This document shows positions 1 to 6,027 of a stretch of DNA of 11,805 nucleotides, one piece after another. The notes under the pieces are model-generated. The model did no database searches and was not told the DNA's origin. It saw only the letters and a list, made by a program, of their open reading frames with translations. The position numbers and the translations under genes are program-made. The stretch's first letter is position 1; each line of letters begins with the position of its first letter. The DNA lies in NCBI GenBank assembly GCA_023417985.1, contig JAEZDV010000270.1, positions 1-11,805 of the forward strand. Reading direction: 5' to 3'. This DNA comes from Actinomycetes bacterium (GTDB lineage Bacteria; Actinomycetota; Actinomycetes; Mycobacteriales; Mycobacteriaceae).

Positions 1-1449
1 GTTCTCGTCGTACCGGACCAGCGGGATCTCGACCGCGTCCTCGCCGCCTGCGGCGAAGTGGCCGGGGCGGAGCACGTCGTGGGTCTCACCGCGGGACTCG
101 GCCCGGCCGAGCGGTACCGCCGGTGGCTCGCGGCCCTCCGCGGGTCGGCCCGGATCGTCGTCGGTACCCGGGCAGCAGTGTTCGCACCGACGCCCGACAT
201 CGGTCTACTGGTCGTCTGGGACGACGGCGACGACTTGCATTCCGAACCCCGGTCGCCCTACCCGCATACGCGAGAGGTCGCCGTGCTCCGGGCGCACGCT
301 GCCGGTGCGGCCCTCGTCGTCGCCGGGCACGCGCGTACCGCGGAGACCCAGGCCCTCGTCGACTCCGGTTGGGCGCACGACCTGCTCGCCCCCCGCGACG
401 TCCTCCGGACGCGCGCGCCGAAGATCACGGCGCTCGCGGACAGCGACCAGGCGATCGCTCGCGATCCTGCTGCACGCGCCGCCCGGTTGCCCGCCATCGC
501 GTTCGCCGCGGCCCGATCCGCGCTCGGTGCAGGACATCCCGTGCTCGTGCAGGTCCCGCGACGCGGCTACGTGCCGGCCCTCGCATGCGGTAAATGCCGG
601 GCCCCCGCACGGTGCCGGCGGTGCAACGGCCCGTTGGCATTACCGGCGGCTGCGGGACCGGACGGTGCCGCGATACCGGCGTGCAAGTGGTGCGGGGTCG
701 CCGATGCCACCCACCGGTGTCACGCCTGCGGTGCCCGGTCGCTGCGTGCGGTCGTCGTCGGTGCCGGTCGTACCGCAGAAGAACTGGGCAGGGCATTTCC
801 CGGCGTCCCGGTGATCACCTCGGGTGGCGGGGAAGTCAAGGCGACCGTTCCGGCCGGGCCGTCGCTGGTGGTCTCGACGGTCGGCGCCGAACCGGTCGCC
901 GAGGGCGGATACGGCGCCGCACTGCTCCTCGACGGGTGGGCGTTGCTCGGCCGCGCGGATCTCCGCGCCGCGGAGGAGACGATGCGCCGGTGGCTCACCG
1001 CATCGGCGTTGGTGCGACCGTTCGGCGAGGGCGGCCAGGTCGTGGTAGTCGCCGATTCCGGGATTCCGACCGTGCAGGCCCTCGTCCGGTGGGATCCGGT
1101 CGGCCACGCCCGCAACGAGGTGGCGGAACGTACGGAGGTGGGTTTTCCTCCCGCCGTGCACATGGCGGCTCTCGACGGCGGTTCGGCTGCCGTCGCGGAA
1201 CTGCTCGAGGCGACTCGTCTACCCGAGGGGGCCGAGGTGCTCGGGCCGGTCCCGTTGCCTCCCGGGCAGCGACTGCCGTTCGGTGCCGAAGGACCGGAAC
1301 CCGACGAGGTGCATCGGATGATCGTGCGGGTCGCACGACATCGCGGCCGGGAACTGGGTGGTGCTTTGCGTGAGGCGCAGGCGACCCGCACCGCTCGTCG
1401 TGCGGAAGGCCCCCTGCGTGTTCAGGTGGATCCGCCGCGGATCGGCTGA
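1..1449 (+). CDS. priA: PriA, primosomal replication-restart protein (5'-truncated by window edge)
   Basis: This is the C-terminal 482 residues of PriA, which recognises stalled forks and D-loops and reloads the replisome. The frame is open from base 1, so the true start lies upstream. Visible landmarks are VLVVPDQRD at the left edge, VGTRAAVFAP (like the family's GTRSALFxP), and HTREVAVLRA where E. coli PriA has ARDLAVYRA. A zinc module of eight cysteines follows, at about window-protein residues 196-244 (CGKC, CRRC, CKWC, CHAC). The usual DEEH box is replaced by WDDGDD, and the motif V/VI region is degraded (STVGAEPVAEG in place of a GTQMxxKG-like motif). The helicase part therefore looks catalytically dead, a known trait of actinobacterial PriA. 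The N-terminal DNA-binding region and Walker A lie outside the window. The gene ends in a hairpin facing a convergent gene. Confidence 0.93.
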   Translation, partial: VLVVPDQRDLDRVLAACGEVAGAEHVVGLTAGLGPAERYRRWLAALRGSARIVVGTRAAVFAPTPDIGLLVVWDDGDDLHSEPRSPYPHTREVAVLRAHAAGAALVVAGHARTAETQALVDSGWAHDLLAPRDVLRTRAPKITALADSDQAIARDPAARAARLPAIAFAAARSALGAGHPVLVQVPRRGYVPALACGKCRAPARCRRCNGPLALPAAAGPDGAAIPACKWCGVADATHRCHACGARSLRAVVVGAGRTAEELGRAFPGVPVITSGGGEVKATVPAGPSLVVSTVGAEPVAEGGYGAALLLDGWALLGRADLRAAEETMRRWLTASALVRPFGEGGQVVVVADSGIPTVQALVRWDPVGHARNEVAERTEVGFPPAVHMAALDGGSAAVAELLEATRLPEGAEVLGPVPLPPGQRLPFGAEGPEPDEVHRMIVRVARHRGRELGGALREAQATRTARRAEGPLRVQVDPPRIG

Positions 1450-1468
1450 CCCCGTCGATCAGGTCAGC
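1445..1468. terminator. Bidirectional hairpin shared by two convergent genes
   Basis: A perfect 7-bp inverted repeat, GCTGACC (1445-1451) and GGTCAGC (1462-1468), with a 10-base loop, spans the priA stop codon (1447-1449) and the stop codon of the minus-strand gene (1459-1461). No U-tract follows on either strand. A bidirectional terminator is an inference from its position between convergent genes and from the symmetry. Confidence 0.45.
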
Positions 1469-1746
1469 GAACGGCTATCGGCGACAGTGTATTCCGCGAC
1501 GGAGGCCGAGACGATGGCCGCGGATTCGTCGTCGTCGGGTCCGGAACCCCGGAAGCGCTCGACGGAGGCGGGGGAGTCCCATCGCTCGAACACGACCACC
1601 CGGGACGGATCGATCAGGTCTGCGGCGATCGAGAATTCGAGGCAACCGGGGGTGCGGCGTGCCTGCTCGACGACAGCCGCGCAGCCTGCCAGGTATTCCG
1701 CCCGCGCGCTCGGTTCGACGGCGAGGTGTCCGGCGACGATGATCAT
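1459..1746 (-). CDS. Putative quinol monooxygenase, ABM-fold (YgiN-like) protein
   Basis: A 95-residue single-domain protein of the antibiotic biosynthesis monooxygenase (ABM) family, a dimeric alpha/beta-barrel fold that often acts on quinones or aromatic polyketides without a cofactor. The family pattern is visible: MIIVAGHLAVEP at the N-terminus, then ARRTPGCLEFSIAADLIDPS (residues 29-48), then VVFERWDSPASVERF (51-65), matching the usual PGC...D...YERW order and length. The start is well supported: AAGGAG (plus-strand 1752-1757) lies 5 bases before the ATG. The substrate cannot be read from the sequence, because members of this fold range from oxygenases to heme-degrading or purely structural proteins. 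The gene is transcribed away from a secreted-protein gene across a palindromic control region. Confidence 0.85.
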   Translation of the reverse strand: MIIVAGHLAVEPSARAEYLAGCAAVVEQARRTPGCLEFSIAADLIDPSRVVVFERWDSPASVERFRGSGPDDDESAAIVSASVAEYTVADSRSLT

Positions 1747-1768
1747 GGTCTCTCCTTCTGGTCGGGTT

Positions 1769-1798
1769 TCACACGGTGTGACCCGTGTGAGGCTGTGA
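1769..1798. promoter_or_regulatory. Operator candidate: palindrome plus tandem GTGTGA half-sites
   Basis: In the 104-bp divergent gap, TCACAC (1769-1774), G, GTGTGA (1776-1781) forms a perfect 13-bp palindrome. Two further half-sites in the same orientation follow, GTGTGA at 1785-1790 and TGTGA at 1794-1798, about one helical turn apart. It sits 12 bases upstream of the Shine-Dalgarno of the minus-strand ABM gene and about 56 bases upstream of the plus-strand -10 candidate. Symmetry and placement suggest a dimeric repressor site; the regulator is unknown. Confidence 0.5.
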
Positions 1799-1836
1799 AG
1801 TCATCGGGCCACCGCACAGGAACGATCTTGGGCAAC

Positions 1837-1842
1837 TACCAT
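1837..1842 (+). promoter_or_regulatory. -10 element (TACCAT) placing a leaderless start
   Basis: TACCAT fits the actinobacterial TANNNT -10 consensus and ends 8 bases before the ATG at 1851, so transcription would begin at or next to the start codon. No Shine-Dalgarno precedes that ATG, which agrees with a leaderless mRNA. No clear -35 box is seen. Confidence 0.4.
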
Positions 1843-1850
1843 CGCTTACC

Positions 1851-2696
1851 ATGCGCCCCATTGCCCGAGTCCTCGCCGTCACCGCCCTGACCGCGCTCGC
1901 CGCATCCGGTGCCCATGTCGCCGCCGCGGCACCGGCACCGGTTCTCGACGACAACGGGGCTATTGTGGCACCGAGCGGCACCCAGATCTCGTTTGCGCAC
2001 TCGCCCACCGGGTTCCGCGCGGGTACTGCCAACGAGCACGAATCCCGGGCGGGTGTGTCGATCGTCAAGCTGTATCTCGCCGAGTACGTCTTCCGATACG
2101 GCGATCCTGCCGACCACGCCGACGCCACAGAGATGATCCGGGCATCGGACGACGGCATCGCCGACCGTCTGCATGCGAAGTACCCGCAGGGTATCTCGAC
2201 GATTGCCGGCGAATTCGGGCTCACCGATACCTACGTGCCCGGCTACTGGGGGAACGGGACCACGTCGACGCACGACATGGTCACCTATCTCGAAACGAAG
2301 AAGCGCACCGATCCGAACTCCCTGGTGCTCGCCGCCATGGCATCCGCCTACGACACGGCAGCCGACGGTTACGCGCAGAACTACGGCACTGCACTGCTGG
2401 CGGGGGTCATCGGAACGAAGTGGGGCTGGAGCGACAATCGGTCGTTCAACGCCTCCGCGTCGTTCGGGCCCGACTTCTCGGTGGGCGCCTCGACGTACGG
2501 ATCCGCAGCGCAACTGTCGGAGCACGTCCTGAGCGCGTTCACCGACGGTGGTCCCGCCGCCCCGGAGACCGGCTTCCAATTGGCCGAGTGCCCGGCAGTG
2601 AGCTGGCTCGCCGACGATCCGGCTCTCGCCGTGCCTGCGCAGGATCTGCTCGACGGGCTCCCGCCCGAAGTCGCAGCGGCCTTCTGCGGAGGCTGA
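1851..2696 (+). CDS. Exported serine beta-lactamase/transpeptidase-fold protein
   Basis: A 281-residue protein with a Sec signal peptide (MRPIARVLAVTALTALAASG, probable cleavage after the AHVAAAA run near residue 27). Three spaced motifs recall the penicillin-recognising serine enzymes: SIVK (S70-K73) as the nucleophile box SxxK, SDD (S99-D101) as the SxN/SxD box, and KWG (K190-G192) as the KTG box. There is also an acidic segment and YWGNGTTSTHDMVTYL at about 132-147. The overall length fits a class A-like domain, but the motifs are close together at the N-terminal side and the second and third boxes are non-canonical. It may be a cell-wall-associated hydrolase or a non-catalytic relative; resistance activity cannot be claimed. 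Cys247 and Cys279 could form a disulfide. The start is the ATG at 1851, directly preceding the signal peptide. A similar exported serine-hydrolase-like family is common in mycolata. Confidence 0.7.
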   Translation: MRPIARVLAVTALTALAASGAHVAAAAPAPVLDDNGAIVAPSGTQISFAHSPTGFRAGTANEHESRAGVSIVKLYLAEYVFRYGDPADHADATEMIRASDDGIADRLHAKYPQGISTIAGEFGLTDTYVPGYWGNGTTSTHDMVTYLETKKRTDPNSLVLAAMASAYDTAADGYAQNYGTALLAGVIGTKWGWSDNRSFNASASFGPDFSVGASTYGSAAQLSEHVLSAFTDGGPAAPETGFQLAECPAVSWLADDPALAVPAQDLLDGLPPEVAAAFCGG

Positions 2697-2824
2697 CCTC
2701 CGAGTCGGACCCGGGGACATTCGTCGCCCGGGGGCGAGGTCGCTGTGGTCGTTTCGTCGCGCCGGGCCACCCCGCGACGTGGCTGTCCCTTGTTCGAACG
2801 ACATCGCAAGATCACCAATGGCAC

Positions 2825-2830
2825 TAGTAT
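2825..2830 (+). promoter_or_regulatory. -10-like element upstream of the lipase gene
   Basis: TAGTAT matches TANNNT in the 219-bp gap 2697-2915. A transcript starting about 7 bases later would carry an untranslated leader of roughly 80 bases before the lipase start. No convincing -35 box is visible, and the rest of the gap holds no gene that I can support. Confidence 0.3.
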
Positions 2831-2860
2831 GAGTCACAGTACGGGCGGAAAGTGTTTGTG

Positions 2861-2878
2861 ATCGAACCTTTTTTCGAT
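2861..2878 (+). repeat. Inverted repeat in the lipase 5' leader
   Basis: ATCGAA (2861-2866) and TTCGAT (2873-2878) are perfect inverted arms around a 6-base loop that belongs to a T-rich run, unusual in this GC-rich DNA. It lies 25 bases upstream of the Shine-Dalgarno of the lipase. It could be an operator or a weak RNA hairpin; the sequence does not decide. Confidence 0.35.
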
Positions 2879-2915
2879 GACGGGGTCACGACCGCGTTAC
2901 GACAGGAGGCGTCAC

Positions 2916-3893
2916 ATGATGGTCCGACGTGTGCGATGGGCAGGCCCTGTGGCGCTGTGCATTGCCGTACTCACGGCAGGCGTCGCAGGCGCGCAACTGC
3001 CCATCGTGTCCACTTCCTCCGTGCCTGTGACACAAGGGCCGTCGGCGGCGACCCACGCCGAGGCGGCGGAGTATGCAGAGCAGAACCCGGGTGTGGCGCC
3101 GCCTGACACGAACGACTTCACGTGTGTTCCCTCGGCCGGCAATCCACGTCCGGTGGTGCTCGCACACGGAACCGATTCCAACAGCTATTCCGATTTCGCC
3201 GCGCTCGCACCGCTTCTCGCGGCTTCCGGGCGCTGTGTGTTCGCCCTGAACTATGGATTGGCGGACGGTGCGGAGGATTACGGAACCGGTGAGATCCGTG
3301 TCTCCGCTTCACAATTCGGGGAGTTCGTGGATCGCGTTCTCGCGGAGACCGGAGCCGCGGAAGTCGACGTCGTCGGCTACTCCCAGGGCGCGACCGTCAC
3401 CCGCTACTACATCAACAAACTCGGAGGCGCCGACGTCGTCGATCGGTGGGTGGGAGTGGCCTCTCCGAGTTACGGCGGCACCTTCTACGGTCTTGCCACC
3501 GCGTTCGCGGTACTGCCCGGCGCAACCGATTTCCTCGAGGGCGAGTTCTCCGTGGCGCTCGCCGAGCAACTCCAGGGTTCCGAGTTGCTCACCGAACTGA
3601 ACACCCCCTCCGACACCGTTCCCGGTGTGCAGTACACAACCATCGGGACCAGATTCGACGAAGTGATCCAGCCCGCCGACAGCGTGGCGCTGCGGGGAGA
3701 AGGGGCGGTCAATCTCGTCGTGCAGGACCTGTGTCCCGAGAACCTCACCGGACACTTCAACATGGTCTACGACGGGTTCGCGCTGCAGATGATCCGGCAC
3801 GCGCTCGACCCCGACCGGGTGGCCCTCGGCCGATGCACCCGGGTTGCACTCGGCACCGGAATTCCGGAGATCGTCCGGCAAGCAAACTTCTGA
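2916..3893 (+). CDS. Secreted alpha/beta-hydrolase lipase/esterase (lipase class 2 type)
   Basis: Probable exported triacylglycerol lipase or esterase of 325 residues. AGGAGG (2904-2909) sits 6 bases before the ATG at 2916, so I prefer this start to the in-frame ATG at 2877; the ATG at 2919 is an alternative. A signal peptide with RRVRW and a hydrophobic core ends near AGAQ (about residue 27). The hydrolase domain shows the oxyanion segment AHGT (83-86), the nucleophile elbow GYSQG with Ser156, a likely acid Asp248 in TRFDEV, and a likely catalytic His280 in GHFNMVYDG. Cys70, Cys107, Cys273 and Cys307 are suited to disulfides in an exported enzyme. The order and spacing match actinobacterial and Pseudomonas-type lipases that hydrolyse acylglycerols outside the cell. 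It lies downstream of another exported hydrolase gene but 219 bp away, so a shared operon is uncertain. It converges on the DUF2804 gene with 4 bases between stops. Confidence 0.85.
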   Translation: MMVRRVRWAGPVALCIAVLTAGVAGAQLPIVSTSSVPVTQGPSAATHAEAAEYAEQNPGVAPPDTNDFTCVPSAGNPRPVVLAHGTDSNSYSDFAALAPLLAASGRCVFALNYGLADGAEDYGTGEIRVSASQFGEFVDRVLAETGAAEVDVVGYSQGATVTRYYINKLGGADVVDRWVGVASPSYGGTFYGLATAFAVLPGATDFLEGEFSVALAEQLQGSELLTELNTPSDTVPGVQYTTIGTRFDEVIQPADSVALRGEGAVNLVVQDLCPENLTGHFNMVYDGFALQMIRHALDPDRVALGRCTRVALGTGIPEIVRQANF

Positions 3894-3897
3894 TCGC

Positions 3898-4935
3898 TCA
3901 CCAACGGTTGCGGACTTGCTCCGCGAACCCGAGAAGGTTCTCGACCTCGATCCGGCTACCGTCGTCGAGGACGGCAAACCCGCTGTAGCGGCCGAACACC
4001 TGATGCTGCGTCGAGCGCACGACCAGAGCGTTCACGTCCGCGGCCCGATCGTGAATCGGTGCGAAGTCCATCTGGAAGCGGTGGTCGTTGCTGGTGAATC
4101 GCCACGGCGCCCCGTCGTAGGTGCCCGCCGGAAGGTGGAAATGCACCCCGTCGAGTTTGTGCGCGACTCCGTCGTGGAAGACCACGTTCTCGCTTGCCGC
4201 GCTCGTGTCCCCGAACCCGTAGCCGATGTTGAAGCCGAACGGCAGCCCGTTGTGCAGGCCGGACGCGGAACCCCAGTACCAGGTGTTGTCGTACGTCCAG
4301 ACTCCGCGGCCCCAGTCGAAGACACCGAACGCTGTCTCGGGTTCGAACAGATGCTCCCGGCCGTCGACGGTGATGCTGCCCTCCGCCGGCAGGCAGTTGA
4401 TCTTCTGGTTGTAGTAGAACGCCTTCCGGGCGGAGGGAAACGGGGTGGCGATCGCCATCCGATCCATGGGCGGCTGCGTCAGCACCAGTTCGCCCGCCAG
4501 CCCGCGTCCGCTGTCGAACCCGGGATGGTCGACCGTGAGGCGCCGCGTCGCTCCCTCGTTCCGGTACTCGATCCGCATCCCGCCGCGCCGATGTACCAGC
4601 ACGTCGCCTTTGTCGGCGCTGGAAGGCATGTCCATGTTGCCCCGGGGGAACGGGATCAGCGCGTTCTCCGTGACGTCTCCGGGACGGACGAGATCGAGCC
4701 AGCTGACGCCGAGCAGGCCCACGTAACCGTTGTCCGCTATGGTCAGCGCGATACCGTACGGGCCCGCCTCGCCGTCCGACAGAACGCAGTAGTAGTCCCA
4801 TTCCTTGATGCGCAAGCCGGACGCGGCGACCTTCCGCCGGTCGTACACACGCGTCTCGCTCGTGCTCCATCCGGTCTCGATCAGCGTTCCGTTGTCGTCG
4901 AGGAGGGGGCCGGGTGTGAGGCGTCGTTGCTGCAT
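3898..4935 (-). CDS. DUF2804 family protein
   Basis: A 345-residue protein of the DUF2804 family, function unknown; related families have lipocalin-like beta folds. The family's hallmark block is clear: FDWGRGVWTYDNTWYWGSAS (206-225), then GFNIGYGFGDTSAASEN (234-250), GVAHKLDGVHFHLP (256-269) and the typical C-terminal GFAEQVRNRW. No signal peptide or membrane segment is present. I start at the ATG at 4935 (MQQRRLTPGP), because the in-frame extension upstream to 5082 overlaps the fmt promoter and reads as low-complexity, non-family sequence. No Shine-Dalgarno precedes this ATG, but a TACTCT box ends 8 bases upstream, consistent with a leaderless mRNA. The abundant aromatic residues and the neighbouring lipase would suit binding or modification of a lipid or carotenoid-like compound, but that is speculative. 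The gene is divergent from fmt. Confidence 0.88.
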   Translation of the reverse strand: MQQRRLTPGPLLDDNGTLIETGWSTSETRVYDRRKVAASGLRIKEWDYYCVLSDGEAGPYGIALTIADNGYVGLLGVSWLDLVRPGDVTENALIPFPRGNMDMPSSADKGDVLVHRRGGMRIEYRNEGATRRLTVDHPGFDSGRGLAGELVLTQPPMDRMAIATPFPSARKAFYYNQKINCLPAEGSITVDGREHLFEPETAFGVFDWGRGVWTYDNTWYWGSASGLHNGLPFGFNIGYGFGDTSAASENVVFHDGVAHKLDGVHFHLPAGTYDGAPWRFTSNDHRFQMDFAPIHDRAADVNALVVRSTQHQVFGRYSGFAVLDDGSRIEVENLLGFAEQVRNRW

Positions 4936-4943
4936 ACCCGGCG

Positions 4944-4949
4944 AGAGTA
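4944..4949 (-). promoter_or_regulatory. -10 element (TACTCT) for the DUF2804 gene
   Basis: On the minus strand TACTCT (TANNNT) ends 8 bases before the ATG at 4935. This is the spacing expected for a transcript beginning at the start codon, and no Shine-Dalgarno competes with this reading. Confidence 0.4.
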
Positions 4950-4963
4950 CTGTGCCGCCGCGG

Positions 4964-4976
4964 CGACACCGTGTCG
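4964..4976. promoter_or_regulatory. Operator candidate: CGACAC-C-GTGTCG palindrome
   Basis: A perfect 13-bp palindrome with 6-bp arms lies between two divergent -10 candidates (4944-4949 minus, 4996-5001 plus), overlapping the -35 region of each. Its reverse strand contains ACACGGTGT, the same 9-bp core as the palindrome at 1769-1781. A repressor bound here could block both promoters; no regulator is identified. Confidence 0.45.
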
Positions 4977-4995
4977 ATGCGGCCGACCGACTCCC

Positions 4996-5001
4996 TAGAA
5001 T
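4996..5001 (+). promoter_or_regulatory. -10 element (TAGAAT) for the fmt operon
   Basis: TAGAAT is close to TATAAT. It would start transcription near 5008, giving a leader of about 95 bases before fmt that holds a possible short ORF. No strong -35 box is visible. Confidence 0.5.
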
Positions 5002-5039
5002 GAAGAAGCCATCGTCGCCCGAGCCCTGGAGCAGTATTC

Positions 5040-5102
5040 GTGACACACCCGCCGGTTTCCTTCCGCAACGCAGTGAGCCCACCCGTATCGGCGGTCCTCT
5101 GA
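5040..5102 (+). CDS. Possible 20-codon leader ORF upstream of fmt
   Basis: GTG at 5040 opens a 20-codon frame (VTHPPVSFRNAVSPPVSAVL) ending in TGA at 5100-5102, one base before the fmt ATG. GGAG (5028-5031) lies 8 bases before the GTG, and TAGAAT at 4996-5001 would place the mRNA start upstream. Fifteen of 20 codons end in G or C, in keeping with neighbouring genes but weak evidence over so short a frame. fmt itself has no evident Shine-Dalgarno, so ribosomes finishing this ORF could reinitiate at fmt. It is too short to judge by homology. Confidence 0.35.
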   Translation: MTHPPVSFRNAVSPPVSAVL

Positions 5103-5103
5103 C

Positions 5104-6027
5104 ATGCGGGTGGTGTTCGCGGGAACTCCCGGCGCTGCAGTACCGGCGCTCCGTCGCCTCATCGACTCACCCCGGCACGAGGTCGTCGCAGTCGTGACCC
5201 GTCCGGATGCGACGGCAGGCCGAGGCCGCAAGACCGTGCGCTCCGAAGTCGGGCAGGTCGCCGACGAGCACGGTATCGAAGTGTTGGCGCCCCGGTCGCC
5301 GCGTGATCCCGAGTTCGTCGCGCGCCTCGAGGAACTCGGCCCCGACTGCTGTCCCATCGTGGCCTACGGGGCGTTGATCCCGCCCGCGGTGCTGGAGATT
5401 CCCCGCCACGGCTGGGTGAACCTGCACTTCTCGCTGCTTCCCGCCTGGCGCGGGGCCGCGCCGGTCCAAGCCGCGATCGCGGCCGGCGACGAGATCACCG
5501 GAGCGAGCACATTTCGGCTCGAAGCGGGCCTCGACACCGGGCCCGTCTACGGGGTGGTGACCGAAATGATCCGGCCTACCGACACGGCCGGGGACCTGCT
5601 GGAACGACTCGCCGAAGCCGGAGCCACCCTGCTCGAATCGACACTCGACGGTCTCGAGGACGGCATCCTCGTTCCCGCACCGCAACCCGCAGAGGGCGTT
5701 TCCCACGCGCCGAAGGTCACCGTCGACGCGGCCCGAATCGACTGGACTCTGCCCGCACACGTGGTCGACCGCCACATCCGCGCTGTCACCCCGGCGCCCG
5801 GTGCCTGGACCATGATCGGCGATCTTCGGGTCAAGGTCGGCCCTGTCGCTCCGGCCGAGGAGGGCCTCGGGCCCGGTGAAATCGCAGTCACCAAGCAAGG
5901 TCTCCTCGTAGGGACGGGCACGACGGCGGTACGGCTCGGTGCCGTGCAGCCCCCCGGTAAGAAATCGATGGCAGCAGCAGATTGGGCGCGCGGCGCCCGA
6001 CTCGACCCGAAGGTACGTGCGCAATGA
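5104..6027 (+). CDS. fmt: Methionyl-tRNA formyltransferase
   Basis: Transfers the formyl group of 10-formyltetrahydrofolate to Met-tRNA(fMet), making the initiator tRNA for bacterial translation. The 307-residue length is normal. MRVVFAGTPG opens the Rossmann-like formyltransferase domain. The catalytic triad of the family is present as Asn106 and His108 (VNLH) and Asp144 (GLDTG), with the signature SLLPAWRGAAP at 110-120. The C-terminal tRNA-binding beta-barrel domain begins near residue 205 (VSHAPKVTVD...IDW) and ends with PPGKKSMAAADWARG. The start has no clear Shine-Dalgarno and follows one base after the stop of a possible leader ORF. The stop overlaps the rsmB start (ATGA), so the two are translationally coupled in one operon. 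A deformylase gene, a frequent fmt neighbour in bacteria, is not present here. Confidence 0.97.
   Translation: MRVVFAGTPGAAVPALRRLIDSPRHEVVAVVTRPDATAGRGRKTVRSEVGQVADEHGIEVLAPRSPRDPEFVARLEELGPDCCPIVAYGALIPPAVLEIPRHGWVNLHFSLLPAWRGAAPVQAAIAAGDEITGASTFRLEAGLDTGPVYGVVTEMIRPTDTAGDLLERLAEAGATLLESTLDGLEDGILVPAPQPAEGVSHAPKVTVDAARIDWTLPAHVVDRHIRAVTPAPGAWTMIGDLRVKVGPVAPAEEGLGPGEIAVTKQGLLVGTGTTAVRLGAVQPPGKKSMAAADWARGARLDPKVRAQ

Noticed and set aside
2877..2915. Longer lipase start at ATG 2877 adding 13 residues
   Set aside because: The extension adds a charged stretch (TGSRPRYDRRRH) before the signal peptide and removes the well-placed AGGAGG from its role; the start at 2916 is better.
3856..3867. Perfect 12-bp palindrome CCGGAATTCCGG
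   Set aside because: It lies inside the lipase coding sequence (GTGIPEIV region), where the codons explain it, and no second copy or promoter feature accompanies it.
3844..4998. Long plus-strand open frame (384 codons) opposite the DUF2804 gene
   Set aside because: It is antisense to a gene with clear family motifs; its translation is Val/Arg/Pro-rich with no recognisable domain, as expected for a shadow frame in GC-rich DNA. Other long antisense frames, for example opposite pfkB and rsmB, were dismissed for the same reason.
4999..5043. Protein-like fragment NEEAIVARALEQYS ending at TGA 5041-5043, perhaps a gene remnant
   Set aside because: It is only 14 codons after an in-frame TAG with no start codon and overlaps the fmt promoter and leader; chance is the simpler reading.
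4936..5082. N-terminal extension of the DUF2804 frame to 5082
   Set aside because: It covers both divergent promoters and the fmt leader and shows no family similarity.
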